A stretch of DNA of 64,000 bases from Cololabis saira (GCF_033807715.1 NC_084606.1:36088398-36152397); one strand, 5' to 3'. Counted from the first letter of the stretch, positions 45,701-56,371 are shown. Numbers and translations are program-made. Notes: a model not told the origin generated them from the letters alone.

Positions 45701-47935
45701 TCGAGAAAAAAGTCTGAATTTCGAGAAAAAAGTTGAAATGTCGAGATTAATGTTAAATTACAATCTCCAGAAAAAAGTCAAAATGTAAATTTTTTTTTTC
45801 ATTATGCACTTCGAGAAAAGTCGAAATGTCAAGAAAAAAGTCGAAATGTCAAGAAAAAAAGTCGAAATGTCGAGATTAATGTTGAAGTACAATCTCGAGA
45901 AAAAAGTCGAAATGTCAAGAAAAAAGTCGAAATGTCGAGAAAAAAGTCGAAATGTCGAGAAAAAAGTCGAAATGTCGAGAAAAAAGTCTGAATTTCGAGA
46001 AAAAAGTTGAAATGTCGAGATTAATGTTAAAGTACAATCTCCAGAAAAAAGTCAAAATGTAAATTTTTTTTTTCATTATGCACTTCGAGAAAAGTCGAAA
46101 TGTCAAGAAAAAAGTCGAAATGTCAAGAAAAAAAGTCGAAATGTCGAGATTAATGTTGAAGTACAATCTCGAGAAAAAAGTCGAAATGTCAAGAAAAAAG
46201 TCGAAATGTCGAGAAAAAAGTCGAAATGTCGAGAAAAAAGTCGAAATGTCGAGAAAAAAGTCGAAATGTCAAGAAAAAAAGTCGAAATGTCGAGAAAAAA
46301 GTCGAAATGTTGAGAAAAAAGTCGAAATGTTGAGAAAAAAGTCGAAATGTCGAGAAAAAAGTCTGAATTTCGAGAAAAAAGTTGAAATGTCGAGATTAAT
46401 GTTAAAGTACAATCTCCAGAAAAAAGTCAAAATGTTGATTTTTTTTTTCATTATGCAGTTCGAGAAAAGTCGAAATGTCAAGAAAAAAGTCGAAATGTCG
46501 AGAAAAAAGTCGAAATGTCAAGAAAAAAAGTCGAAATGTCGAGAAAAAAGTTGAAATGTCAAGAAAAAAGTCGAAATGTTGAGAAAAAAGTCGAAATGTC
46601 GAGAAAAAAGTCTGAATTTCGAGAAAAAAGTTGAAATGTCGAGATTAATGTTAAAGTACAATCTCCAGAAAAAAGTCAAAATGTAAATTTTTTTTTTCAT
46701 TATGCACTTCGAGAAAAGTCGAAATGTCAAGAAAAAAGTCGAAATGTCAAGAAAAAAAGTCGAAATGTCGAGATTAATGTTGAAGTACAATCTCGAGAAA
46801 AAAGTCGAAATGTCAAGAAAAAAGTCGAAATGTCGAGAAAAAAGTCGAAATGTCAAGAAAAAAAGTCGAAATGTCGAGAAAAAAGTTGAAATGTCGAGAA
46901 AAAAGTCGAAATGTTGAGAAAAAAGTCGAAATGTTGAGAAAAAAGTCGAAATGTCGAGAAAAAAGTCTGAATTTCGAGAAAAAAGTTGAAATGTCGAGAT
47001 TAATGTTAAAGTACAATCTCCAGAAAAAAGTCAAAATGTAAATTTTTTTTTTCATTATGCACTTCGAGAAAAGTCGAAATGTCAAGAAAAAAGTCAAAAT
47101 GTCAAGAAAAAAAGTCGAAATGTCGAGAAAAAAGTCGAAATGTCGAGAAAAAAGTCAAAATGTCAAGAAAAAAGTCGAAATGTCGAGAAAAAAGTCGAAA
47201 TGTCGAGAAAAAAGTTGAAATGTTGAGAAAAAAGTCGAAATGACGAGAAAAAAGTCTGAATTTCGAGAAAAAAGTTGAAATGTCGAGATTAATGTTAAAT
47301 TACAATCTCCAGAAAAAAGTCAAAATGTTGATTTTTTTTTTCATTATGCAGTTCGAGAAAAGTCGAAATGTCAAGAAAAAAGTCAAAATGTCAAGAAAAA
47401 AGTCGAAATGTCGAGAAAAAAGTCGAAATGTCAAGAAAAAAAAGTCGAAATGTCGAGAAAAAAGTCGAAATGTCGAGAAAAAAGTTGAAATGTCGAGAAA
47501 AAAGTCGAAATGTCGAGAAAAAAGTTGAAATGTCGAGATTAATGTTAAAGTACAATCTCCAGAAAAAAGTCAAAATGTTGATTTTTTTTTCATTATGCAC
47601 TTCGAGAAAAGTCGAAATGTCAAGAAAAAAGTCGAAATGTCAAGAAAAAAAGTCGAAATGTCGAGAAAAAAGTCGAAATGTCGAGAAAAAAGTCGAAATG
47701 TCGAGGAAATAGTCAAAATTTTGTGAAAAAAGTCAAAATTTTGAGAAAAAAGTCGAGATTAAAAAGGAAAGGAAAAAGGAAGAAAAAAGAAAGAAAAGAA
47801 AAAAAGAAAAAAGAAAACGAGAAAAAAAGGAAAAAAAAGAAAAAAAGGAAAAAAAGGTCTAACATTTTTTTAAAAGCTCCAGGGCGGCGTTAAAGAGCCA
47901 CATGCGGCTCTAGAGGCGCGGGTTGCCGAGCCCTG
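41410..47935 (+). mobile_element. hAT-type MITE expanded by a 20-bp satellite, TSD ATGTAGA(T/C)
   Basis: The left end is CAGGGGTCGGCAACCCAAAT and the right end is …GGCGCGGGTTGCCGAGCCCTG. Flanks ATGTAGAT (41402-41409) and ATGTAGAC (47936-47943) match 7 of 8. The short relative at 39427 is 411 bp; this one is 6.5 kb because of internal amplification. A second left end lies at 42930 owing to a tandem duplication. It lies in the 9.8-kb pde5a intron. Confidence 0.9.
41491..47760 (+). repeat. 20-bp satellite GTCGAAATGTCGAGAAAAAA with higher-order units
   Basis: The monomer has two TCGA sites. Variants are mostly TCGA to TCAA or TTGA, as expected from CpG decay. Three other modules recur: a T-run plus CATTATGCACTTCGAG, GAGATTAATGTTGAAGTACA plus ATCTCGAG, and GTCTGAATTTCGAG. 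CATTATGCA starts are at 41491, 41781, 42134, 42408, 43011, 43361, 43716, 43990, 44299, 44547, 44821, 45176, 45551, 45800, 46074, 46449, 46698, 47053, 47342 and 47591. Spacings fall in classes of about 248-249, 274, 350-355 and 375 bp. The Lys/Ser/Arg-rich frames come from the 20-bp period and are not genes. Confidence 0.97.
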
Positions 47936-47943
47936 ATGTAGAC

Positions 47944-48309
47944 GATGAGGCGTCCAGAGTCTTCCCTCAGAGGAACATTATTCTTTCATTTATTCATTCA
48001 TTTATTCCAGTTACTCCATCTCAATCTCTTTCAAGAGAGAGAGGCTTCTAAGCCTTTCCTCCTCCCCGTCCTCCACCCGCAGGCTTTCCATGAACAGTGA
48101 CTTCACCATCTCTACCTTGGTCTCATCAGTTGGGATCCATTGATTTGGAGACTAGAAGTCTTCTTTACAAGAGTTGACTGACTGAGACGGTTTCTATATT
48201 GTAAATAAAATCCTGTTTAATTACATTTCATTCAGTAACTCCACTTTTTTAGAAGTGGGCGGCCACTGTTGGGATTACTAGTCTTCTTTGCCTGCAGTTA
48301 TGTTCTAGG
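47944..48309. other. Intron, nothing recognised
   Basis: A short (ATTC)n-like stretch at about 47980-48005; otherwise unassigned. Confidence 0.45.
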
Positions 48310-49076
48310 TAGGGCTGGGACTTTATCGCGTTAATTAATTATATTATTATACGTTATTATTAATTATACATATTTTATATATATTTTTTGTATTTTTTAT
48401 ATATTTTTTATTTCTGAATTTTTGCTCTTTTTACCCCTCCCCTGCATGTGTGTGCTAAGTGTACTGCTGCCAACAAAAATAAGTTTCCCCACTGAGGGAG
48501 AAAATAAAGGATATCTTATCTTATCTTAATTACGATTAATTAATTACAGAAAAATAACGCGACAAAAAAAAAAAAATCACTTTTGCACTCCAAACAGTGC
48601 AGAACGTTTCTCATTGCACGAGTTCCCGGTATAAGTTACCCGTAATACTGATGCACGAAAACTCAAATATCCTATCTCAAAAAATTAGAACTGTAAGCCA
48701 TGATCAGCAATATTAAAATAATTAAGGGCTTGCAATATTTCAGTTGATTTGTAATGAATCCAGAATGTATGACATTTTTGTTTTTGTAATTACTTTACAG
48801 AAAATAAAGAACTTTATCACAATATTATAATTTTCTGAGACAGTCTTGTATTATTCATATTGCACTTTATGTTAACACTCAGTTATCAAAATAAACAAAT
48901 GTTGTTGTTTAAGCTAATTTCTGTGTCAATTCATTGATTCAGTCATATACCAAAATCCATTTAAATTGAAAAATGTTGCTTCTCGTGTCAAACATTGATA
49001 TACGAAATAATTGCGATTAATTAATTACAAAGTCTGTAATTAATGAGATTATTTTTTTAATCCAGTCCCACCACTA
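48310..49076. mobile_element. hAT-type MITE, TAGGGCTGGGAC ends, perfect TSD GTTCTAGG
   Basis: The ends TAGGGCTGGGACTTTATCGC and …TTAATCCAGTCCCACCACTA are inverted; TTAATTAATTA motifs follow inside. GTTCTAGG flanks both sides (48302-48309 and 49077-49084). It contains a LINE 3' tail with (TATCT)n near 48440-48535 and a partial TACAGGACTGTCTCAG foldback at about 48655-48853. It ends 54 bp from the pde5a exon at 49131. Confidence 0.9.
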
Positions 49077-49130
49077 GTTCTAGGTTAAAAAAAGAGCCTA
49101 AAAAGAGAAAGGGAGAGGTGAAAGTCCTAC

Positions 49131-49215
49131 CTATGACCTTGTCCTTTTTGCCGTTCCTGATGGGAGTGCAGAGCAAACTTTTTATCTGGTTGCTGGTGTG
49201 ATCTGGAGTTTCACT
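49131..49215 (-). CDS. pde5a: pde5a exon: GAF-B, IKSLLCTPIRNGKKDKVIG segment
   Basis: The acceptor is TTTTGTACAG and the donor is gtagga. The exon has 28 codons plus one base of a glycine codon, running from SETPDHTSNQ to DKVI. The core SLLCTPIRNGKKDKVIG matches human PDE5A SLLCTPIKNGKKNKVIG. The stretch before it is one residue shorter than the human one. The intron that follows is 9.8 kb and contains the large satellite-filled hAT element. The right end of another hAT insertion (48310-49076) lies only 54 bp beyond this exon. Confidence 0.95.
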
Positions 49216-49264
49216 CTGTACAAAACAAGATGGGTCATTCATTATTGTGTGAAAAGAAAAGGAA

Positions 49265-49267
49265 GGA

Positions 49268-49306
<39 letters not shown>
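49265..49306. repeat. (GAAA)n microsatellite in the 100-bp pde5a intron
   Basis: It fills nearly half of the short intron 49216-49315. On the pde5a sense strand it is a (TTTC)n pyrimidine tract just after the donor. Confidence 0.95.
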
Positions 49307-49315
49307 CGCACTCAC

Positions 49316-49424
49316 CATCCAGGGGAAGCGCTGGTCCTTGGTGACGTCGGCGATGTTGAGAGGCTGCATGGTGTTTTTGACGTACTGAGCGAACATGTAG
49401 TCAATCTGGCTGACGTCACAGTCC
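49316..49424 (-). CDS. pde5a: pde5a exon: GAF-B, central part
   Basis: This is the most 5' exon seen. The acceptor is TTGTCTGCAG at 49425-49434 and the donor is gtgag just after codon ATG at 49318-49316. It holds one base of a split codon and then 36 codons ([20 protein letters not shown] and on to QRFPWM). Human PDE5A has [20 protein letters not shown] at the same place. GAF-B supports dimerisation and regulation rather than the main cGMP binding of GAF-A. It ends in phase 0 and is followed by a very short intron of 100 bp that holds a (GAAA)n tract. The next upstream exon was not found between here and 64000. Confidence 0.95.
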
Positions 49425-49592
49425 CTGCAGACAAACACAACCAATGATCTGCAGACGAACATTCAGCCCTGAGACGGCGGAGCGGAGCCACGGGGAGGAA
49501 ACACGGGGAGGAGCCACGGAGAGGAAACACGGAGAGGAAACACGGGCCTGAATGCAGCGAACCATCTCCAGCTCCACCGTGCCGGTGCACAA

Positions 49593-50757
49593 GTGGCACT
49601 TTTCCACTAGTACCTACTCAGCCCGACTCCACTCGGTTTGGTTCTTTCCCACTAGGGGTCTAACGTGCCGAGTAGATACTTTTCTGTATCTATTCTGCTG
49701 AGGTTCTAAGCTGCTGAGTCGGCTGTATCTGACATCATCACACTACAGGCCACCGATTGGTCGGGGGGTTGGAGTCAGACGTCTGAGTCAGGAGGAGGAA
49801 ATCAGAGAAAGAGACTCTGACGGATTCTCGTTCATTTTATTCAACCAGCAATGGCAACAAAAGTCTATTTGGTGATCCATCTCTGAGGTGCAGATGTTCA
49901 TAAACCTGGTGCTGAGGAGAGAATTAAAAAGGGATCTAGACGGAGATAAGGAACAACCAGATCTACCAGGAGCTCTGTCTCTTCATAGCTGCTCACGGCT
50001 CCAGATGACTTTTCAGCAGTGCAGAGACAAACTAAAAAACTAAAAGCGTTGCCACTTGAAGCTTCTCTTACTCTTATTTTTAAACTTGATATCAAACACA
50101 AGCCACAGATCCAGCAGCACATCTGTCATCTCCTCCAGGTTCTACATCTTTAGTGTTGCTGTCTTCTTCCTTTAGATCAAATTGAGTCGGGGGGCACGGT
50201 GGCGCAGCAGGTAGTGCGGCCGTCTCACAGCAAGAAGGTCCTGGGTTCGATTCCCGCCGGGGACGCTGTGGGCGCTGAAGTGCGTGTTAGTTCTCCCACG
50301 ACTTCAGTGCCCACACCCTGGGTGGGGTTGGCGAAAGGATCTTTCTGTGTGGAGTTTGTATGTTCTCCCCGTGTTCCCTTGGGTAGCTAATGGGAGCTAC
50401 CCTCACAAAAACATGCAACAGTCCTGGGCTATACATGCCCCCTCTGGCCAACCGGGGCGCCAAATGGGCCGGAATAACGTGATCCTTCCACGCGCTACGT
50501 TCGGCCGGAGAATCCTCATCCTGTCTGGTGAAAAGAAGCGGTCCATCACTCCTCAGGATAAGAAGGAGACCTGAGCTCAGTGTAGGGCCCTCCTTGGGTT
50601 GGCAGAGGGGAACAATGCCAAGGACTGTCTAGGTATGAGCACTGGGTGATGAAATGGGTAAAAAATTGGGGATAAAAAAAATATTTATAAGATCAAATTG
50701 AGTGGAGCCGAGCTGAGATGAGTAGAGCCGAGTAGGTGCTGGTGGAAAAACGCCAAA
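49593..50757 (-). mobile_element. GGCGCTTTTCCACTAG-family element, copy 3, with SINE inside
   Basis: The ends TGGCACTTTTCCACTAGTAC and …GGTGCTGGTGGAAAAACGCC are inverted. The inside is the reverse complement of the copies at 27651 and 54532. It is interrupted by the SINE at 50188-50689. Confidence 0.78.
50188..50689 (+). mobile_element. tRNA-derived SINE with 14-bp TSD AGATCAAATTGAGT
   Basis: The head has a pol III A-box-like TGGCGCAGCAGGTAGTGC and a perfect B box GGTTCGATTCC. The body contains GTGTGGAGTTTGTATGTTCT CCCCGTG. The 3' end is A-rich. AGATCAAATTGAGT occurs on both sides (50174-50187 and 50690-50703), identical. This is a target-primed retroposon copy. It is not a functional tRNA gene: there is no cloverleaf 3' half after the B box. 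Confidence 0.88.
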
Positions 50758-51136
50758 GGAGGAAACACGGGCCGGACCATAGCGAACCTTCCCTCTGATT
50801 TAGACACTTTTGGAGCCCAGAAGACGTTAGTGTGTCTTTAAAAGCACTCAAAAAACAGTACAACGAAAGGAGGGGGAGAAGCGACTTGTTCAGTTTAATG
50901 AAAAGTTGTTTTTTTTTCTGGAAAAGCTCTGACTTTAACACAAACAAGCCAAACTGGACTTGCTCCTCAGTCCAAAAGCAGGCAACGCCTGCGTGAACCC
51001 ATCACTACTGGACAAGTGAACTGCCCAGAGGATCATTGAGAGGGACTGGATGTACCGATAGCTTGGGCTGTGGTTCAAAGCAGCAAAAAGTTGGTTGTGT
51101 TGTCAGTCATCTCGGATGTGCAACAAAACACAGTGG

Positions 51137-51709
51137 TAGTGATGCACCGAAATGAAAATTTGTGGCGGAAACCGAAACCGAAAATAATAATAAACACTTG
51201 GCCGAATACCGAACAATACCGAACATGGTTCTTCAGCAGTTTTTCATTTATTTTGCCAATTTTTTCACCATTGCATAAATCAAATACATTTGATTTAGGC
51301 ATGCTTTTCAAAGAAAAAAATCTTTTACAAAATTACAAGGTAGAAAATATTTATTGAACATAAAAAAATGCCAAACATTTTTAATTTCCCAGCATCATGT
51401 TGTTTTGGTTCCACCTCCTGGTGAATGTTAGGTAAAATTCGTATGGGGTTAGTTTTTGGTTGGCCAACGATTTATTACGGGAGCAGCCAGTCTATTAGGT
51501 AAAATTCTTATGGGGTTAGTTTTTGGTTGGCCAACGATTTATGTAGTGCGCAACGTTACGGGACGGAGCGGCCAGTCTATTTCCTTATTTTACAACGCCG
51601 TTATTAATTGTTCGTTTTTTTTCCCCACTTATTCCACCGAACACCGAAAGTGTTTTTTTGCCATTTTCGGCCGAACAATTTCGGTTACCGAACAATCGGT
51701 GCATCACTA
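51137..51709 (+). mobile_element. hAT-type MITE, TAGTGATGCACCG family, copy 2, TSD CACAGTGG
   Basis: Ends TAGTGATGCACCGAAATGAA and …CAATCGGTGCATCACTA. CACAGTGG flanks both sides perfectly (51129-51136 and 51710-51717). An internal GGTTAGTTTTTGGTTGGCCA ACGATTTA segment is tandemly doubled (about 51447-51540), which makes this copy longer than its two relatives. Confidence 0.94.
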
Positions 51710-51889
51710 CACAGTGGTAATTAGTGTCATTGTGTCCCGTCTCCCGTGTCTTCAGCAATGCAGTCTTCAAGGTCTGACCTCCGGTATCCTCTCATCGATG
51801 ACCAATCAGAACATTGATCATAGTCTTGTTTAAACTGAAACGCAGCAGCATGTGAAGGTCAGTGGTGTTTTATCGAATGTCCTTTTATG

Positions 51890-52690
51890 ATTCACTGGAA
51901 CACCTCAGGGTTGAGTGTTATCACCACTTTGATTTGTTTAATAGAGCCTTCATCCAGGTGATCAGACTATATCAGACTGGATTACTGTAACGCACTTCTC
52001 ATGGGGATCCCCAGCAAGAGTCTCCAGAGGCTCCAATACATCTAAAACTCTGCAGTAGTGATGCACCGATTGTTCGGTAACCGAAATTGTTCGGCCGAAA
52101 ATGGCAAAAAAAACACTTTCGGTGTTCGGTGGAATAAGTGGGGAAAACAACCTAACAATTAATAACGGCGTTGTAAAATAAGGAAATAGACTGGCTCCGT
52201 CCCGTAACGTTGCGCACTACATAAATCGTTGGCCAACCAAAAACTAACCCGATAAGAATTTTACCTAACATTCACCAGGATGTGGAACCAAAACAACATA
52301 ATGCTGGGAAATTAAAAAAATTTCATTCATGTTCAATAAATATTTTCTACCTTGTAATTTTGTAAAAGATTTTTTTCTTTTAAAAGCATGCCTAAATCAA
52401 ATTTATTTGATTTATGCAATGGTGAAAAAATTGGCAAAATAAATGAAAAACTGCTGAAGAACCATGTTCGGTATTGTTCGGTATTCGGCCAAGTGTTTAT
52501 TATTATTTTCGGTTTCGGTTTCGGCCACAAATTTTCATTTCGGTGCATCACTACTCTGCAGCTAGGATCCTAGGATTGATTGACGAGGATCTGACCTCTG
52601 AGCCTCAGACTTACTCTCGTTATCTGGAATCTGCGCTCACCTTTGAATTTGTCTGCCGGTTTAAGTTTAGTTAGCGTGAAGAAAAGAGCG
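51890..52690 (+). pseudogene. LINE RT remnant, interrupted by a hAT MITE
   Basis: At 51897-51935 the frame gives GTPQG-stop-VLSPL, the decayed RT motif GTPQGxVLSPL. From 51975 it reads LDYCNALLMGIPSKSLQRLQ then YI-stop-NSA, and after the hAT insertion (52562 on) ARILGLIDEDL. The central catalytic box is missing. The plus-strand frame joins across the insertion when one CTCTGCAG copy is removed. Confidence 0.7.
52056..52553 (-). mobile_element. hAT-type MITE, TAGTGATGCACCG family, copy 3, TSD CTCTGCAG
   Basis: It is the reverse orientation of copies 1 and 2. CTCTGCAG flanks both sides perfectly (52048-52055 and 52554-52561). 498 bp. It disrupts the LINE remnant. Confidence 0.94.
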
Positions 52691-53289
52691 AGAATGGGCT
52701 TTTTAATCTTGTTACAGTATCTGGCAAAGGTCTGAGTGACCTGTACCGACCCGTCCAGGTCTCAGACAAGCATGAGAACAGAGAGTTCTCCTGAAACGCT
52801 CCCAGCAGCACCGAGGAATAAAACATGGCCTGATTAAAGAGATATCTGCACCTGAGCCCGGCTCACTGCAGGCCCGTCTGTCAGGGCCTAATACGCACGT
52901 TTGTTGTCTTTACCCGCTCCCCGTCCAACCGCAGAGCCGGCTACAAGACTGCTACATAAATGATGGAAAGCTGATATGTAAATATGACAGAGTTAAAGTG
53001 AAGCCGGTGGTTTTTGGCCGCGTGGCCGTGGTGGGATATGGTGTGTGTGTCAGAGAGAGATGACAGAAATACAAAACATGTGTGTTGGTTTTTAAGTTAA
53101 TTTAAAAAAAAAAGAGTTTGTGGACTGTAAATGAACTGAAGCATTAAAGTATCATTCTTAGTTATTACTTGGTGTTTTCTATGAAAACTCTACCGCATTG
53201 TGCAAACGTTCTCTTCCTGGGATGTTTGTAAAGTTTTATACGTTATTAGTGTGGGAATTTCCCACTGAGATAAAAATAAATAAATAATT
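52691..53289. other. Intron, nothing recognised
   Basis: No missing pde5a exon was found here, and no repeat family is recognised. Confidence 0.45.
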
Positions 53290-54288
53290 TTAACCCTTGT
53301 ACTGTCTTTGGGTCAAAATGACCTCATTCTTCCTTCCTTCTTTCCTCCTGCTCTCTCCTTCCTTCCTTCCTTCTTTACTCCCTTCCTTCTTTCTTTCCTC
53401 CCTTCCTTCTTTCTTTTCTCCCCTCGAACATTCTTTCCTTGTTTTCTCCTTTCCTTCTTTCCTCCCTTCCTTCTTTTTTCCATTCCTTCCTTCTTTCCTT
53501 CCTTCCTTCTTTCCTCTCTTCTTTCCTCCCTTCTTTCCTTTCTCCCTTCCTTCTTTCCTCTCTCCTTTCCTTCCTTCCTTCCTTCCTTCCTTCCTCCCTC
53601 CCTCCCTCCCTCCCTTCCTTCCTTCCTTCCTTCCTTCCTTCCTTCCTTCCTTCCTTCCTTCCTTCCTTCCTTCCTTCCTTCCTTCCTTCCTTCCTTCCTT
53701 CCTTCCTTCCTTCCTTCCTTCCTCCCTCCCTTTCTCCCTTCTTTCCTCCCTTCCTTTCTCCCTTCCTTCCTTCTTTTCTTCCTTCCTTCCTCCCTTCCTT
53801 CTTTCCTCCCTTCCTTCTTTTTTCCATTCCTTCCTTCTTTCCTTTCTCCCTTCTTTTCTCCATTCCTTCCTTCCTTCTTTCCTCCCTTCTTTCCTCCCTT
53901 CCTTCCTTTCTCCCTTCCTTCTTTCCTCTCTCCTTTCCTTCCTTCCTTCCTTCCTTCCTTCCTTCCTTCCTCCCTCCCTTCCTTCCCTTCTCCCTTCTTT
54001 CCTCCCTTCCTTCCTTCCTTCCTTCCTTCCTTCCTTCCTTCCTTCCTTCCTTCCTTCCTTCCTTCCTTCCTTCCTTCCTTCCTTCCTTCCTCTCTCTCTC
54101 CCTTCCTCCTTCCCTCCCTCCCTCCCTCCCTCCCTTCCTTTCTCCCTTCTTTCCTCCCTTCCTTTCTCCCTTCCTTCCTTCTTTTCTTCCTTCCTTCCTC
54201 CCTTCCTTCTTTTCACCCTTCCTTCCTTCCTTCCTTCCTTCCTTCTTCCCTTCCTCCCTCCTTGACCCGAAGACAGCACAAGGGTTAA
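53290..54288. mobile_element. TTAA-ended TIR element with (CCTT)n core
   Basis: The left end TTAACCCTTGTACTGTCTTT GGGTCAA and the right end TTGACCCGAAGACAGCACAA GGGTTAA are inverted repeats of about 27 bp. The core 53328-54262 is polypyrimidine CCTT with CTCCC and TTTTC variants. Same family as 1460-2522. Confidence 0.8.
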
Positions 54289-54906
54289 AAAAAAAAGTAA
54301 AACAATAAATATATATATATATCTTGTTCCAGAAGGTTAGGATTGTGATGGGAGATCAGTTTGTTTCACCCACACAAGCGGGACATGGGAAATACTTCCT
54401 ACTGTTCCTGCCTGGAAGCATTAGCTCTTGTCCCTCACATGATCCTGCAGGCTGAGAGAGTTTCCCCAACTAGCCTGACCACGATCATGACCACGATCCT
54501 CCTGGTCTTCCGTAGAAGATTCTGCAGGAATTTATGGCGCTTTTCCACTAGCACCTACTCAGCTCTACTCATCTCAACTCGGCCTGGTTTCTTTTCCATA
54601 ACAATTCACCTGGAGCAGAAGTAGGAGGTTGGAGAGAAGCTGCTGTGACGTATTTGATTGTGTATCTAAATGAAGAAGACAACAACACTAAAGATGTAGA
54701 ACCTGGAGGAGATGATAGATGTGCTGCTGGATCAGTGACTTGTGTTGATATCAAGTTAAAAAATGAGAGTGAGAGAAGCTTCAAGCAGCAACGCTTTTTT
54801 TTTGTTAGTTTGTTTCTGCGCTGCTGAAAAGTCAGCTGGAGCCGTGAGCAGCTATGAAGAGACAGAACTCCTGGTAGATCTGGTCGTTCCTTATCGCCGT
54901 CTAGAT

Positions 54907-56053
54907 TAGGGCTGCAACGATTCGTCGACGTTTGTCGACAAAAATCGATAATCAAAATAGTCGACAATAAATTCCATTGTCGACAATTGTCGCCAGACGT
55001 GTTTTTCCAACGGAGTGAGGCGTCTCACTTCAATACAATCTCTGTCGAGTCGCGCATGCACGAGAGCTGAGCGCAGCTGCGGGTAATAAACTTTGATAAA
55101 AATAAAATAAAAAGTTTGGGAGCATTTTAGCCTCGATACGGTGAATAAAAAGATGACTTGCAAGGTTTGCAAAGCCGACGTTACTTATCACGGGAGCACG
55201 TCGGTAATGCATTTGAAGAGAAAGCATGTCGGAGTGCTGAATGAAACGGACTCGCCTTAGATATTAAGCGTATTTTGGTTTAAAAGAAAGCTTTAACGTT
55301 ATGCTTGACAAAGTATTAAATTAAGTCAGACATTTGGAGAAACTGCGTTTAGTGTCTGTGGCGCATCTTGGAAGAGAGACGCACGGGATTGGGACCGCAG
55401 TCGGTCAGCAACATTCTCTCCCTCCAGCAATGTAATGGCCAAGCCATTCATTTGTTAAATTAATTCATTTCATTCTAAACTTTGTTTATTTTATGTTATT
55501 TATTAGTATTATTGAGCCACTCACAGCTACTCTCGTTTGCTATTAACTTCAATCACATAATTGATGCAGCGCGAAAGGCGAAAAAGGCTTGTGCGAACAT
55601 GACAATGATGATTTGCGTCTAACTTTCAGTCAGGTGCCTATGAACTGTTAATTATCCATCAAACTCCACAATGATCATGTTAACATTAAATCAGATAGAT
55701 TTGTCTGTACATTTCTCTTGCGGGACGGGAGAAGACACTAAAACAATGCATCTTTATTGTGCGCCGTGCAGGCATGAATTCATGAGTTTTGCGGGCGGGG
55801 CGGGAGTGGAACACACGTTGCGGGCAGTAATGGTCAGAAATGCAGCGGGAGCAGGATGAACGAAAACGTCCCGCTATAGCAGGGCTCTAGGGCTCTAGTG
55901 CCATCTTTCTTGTGTTTATTATCATTTGCCACATAATTAATGCAACCTCATACTAAATTTTAAAAAAAATTACTAATTATCCGATTAGTCGACTAATCGT
56001 TTCAATAGTCGGTGACTAGTCGACTATTAAAATAGTCGTTAGTTGCAGCCCTA
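54907..56053 (+). mobile_element. hAT element, TAGGGCTGCAACGATT ends, perfect TSD GTCTAGAT
   Basis: Ends TAGGGCTGCAACGATTCGTC and …GTCGTTAGTTGCAGCCCTA. GTCTAGAT flanks both sides (54899-54906 and 56054-56061). It retains a BED-finger remnant at 55153-55260, which ties this non-autonomous copy to a ZBED-type hAT transposase. Confidence 0.92.
55153..55260 (+). pseudogene. BED zinc-finger remnant of a hAT transposase (35 aa)
   Basis: The frame reads MTCKVCKADVTYHGSTSVMH then LKRKHVGVLNETDSP and stops. C-x2-C followed by H-x4-H (MHLKRKH) is the BED finger pattern that binds the element ends. The frame is open upstream for several codons (GAG CAT TTT AGC … AAG). The rest of the transposase is deleted. 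Confidence 0.75.
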
Positions 56054-56371
56054 GTCTAGATCCCTTTTTAATTCTCTCCTCAGCACCAGTTTTATGAACA
56101 TCTGACCCTCAGAGTTGGATCATGAAACAGACTTTTGCCGAACAAGAATCCGTCAGAGTCTCTTTCTCTGATTTTCTCCTCCTGACTCAGACGTCTGACT
56201 CCAACCCACCGACCAATCGGTGGCCTGTAGTGTGATGACGTCAGATACAGCCAACTCAGCAGCTTAGAACCTCGGCTGAATAGTTACAGAAAAGTATCTA
56301 CTTGACACGCCTGGTGGAAAAGAACCAAACCGAGTGCAGTTGGGCTGAGTAGGTACTAGTGGAAAAGCCAT

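Larger units (their letters stand above)
54532..56371 (+). mobile_element. GGCGCTTTTCCACTAG-family element, copy 4, with hAT inside
   Basis: The ends TTATGGCGCTTTTCCACTAG and …GGTACTAGTGGAAAAGCCAT are inverted. The host element is split at 54907-56053 by another element. The parts on both sides line up with 27651-28374. Confidence 0.78.

Noticed and set aside
41491..47760. Possible centromeric satellite with CENP-B box
   Set aside because: The monomer lacks the TTCGNNNNANNCGGG pattern and lies in a gene intron within one transposon.
41428..47893. Many Lys/Ser/Arg-rich frames, coiled-coil-like
   Set aside because: They repeat every 20 codons because of the 20-bp monomer and occur in several frames at once; no independent coding signal.
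50200..50280. tRNA gene (A and B boxes)
   Set aside because: No paired acceptor stem or 3' half; flanked by a 14-bp duplication with an A-rich tail, so it is a SINE head.
53290..54308. Frames of over 320 residues on both strands
   Set aside because: Translation of the (CCTT)n core of a TIR element.
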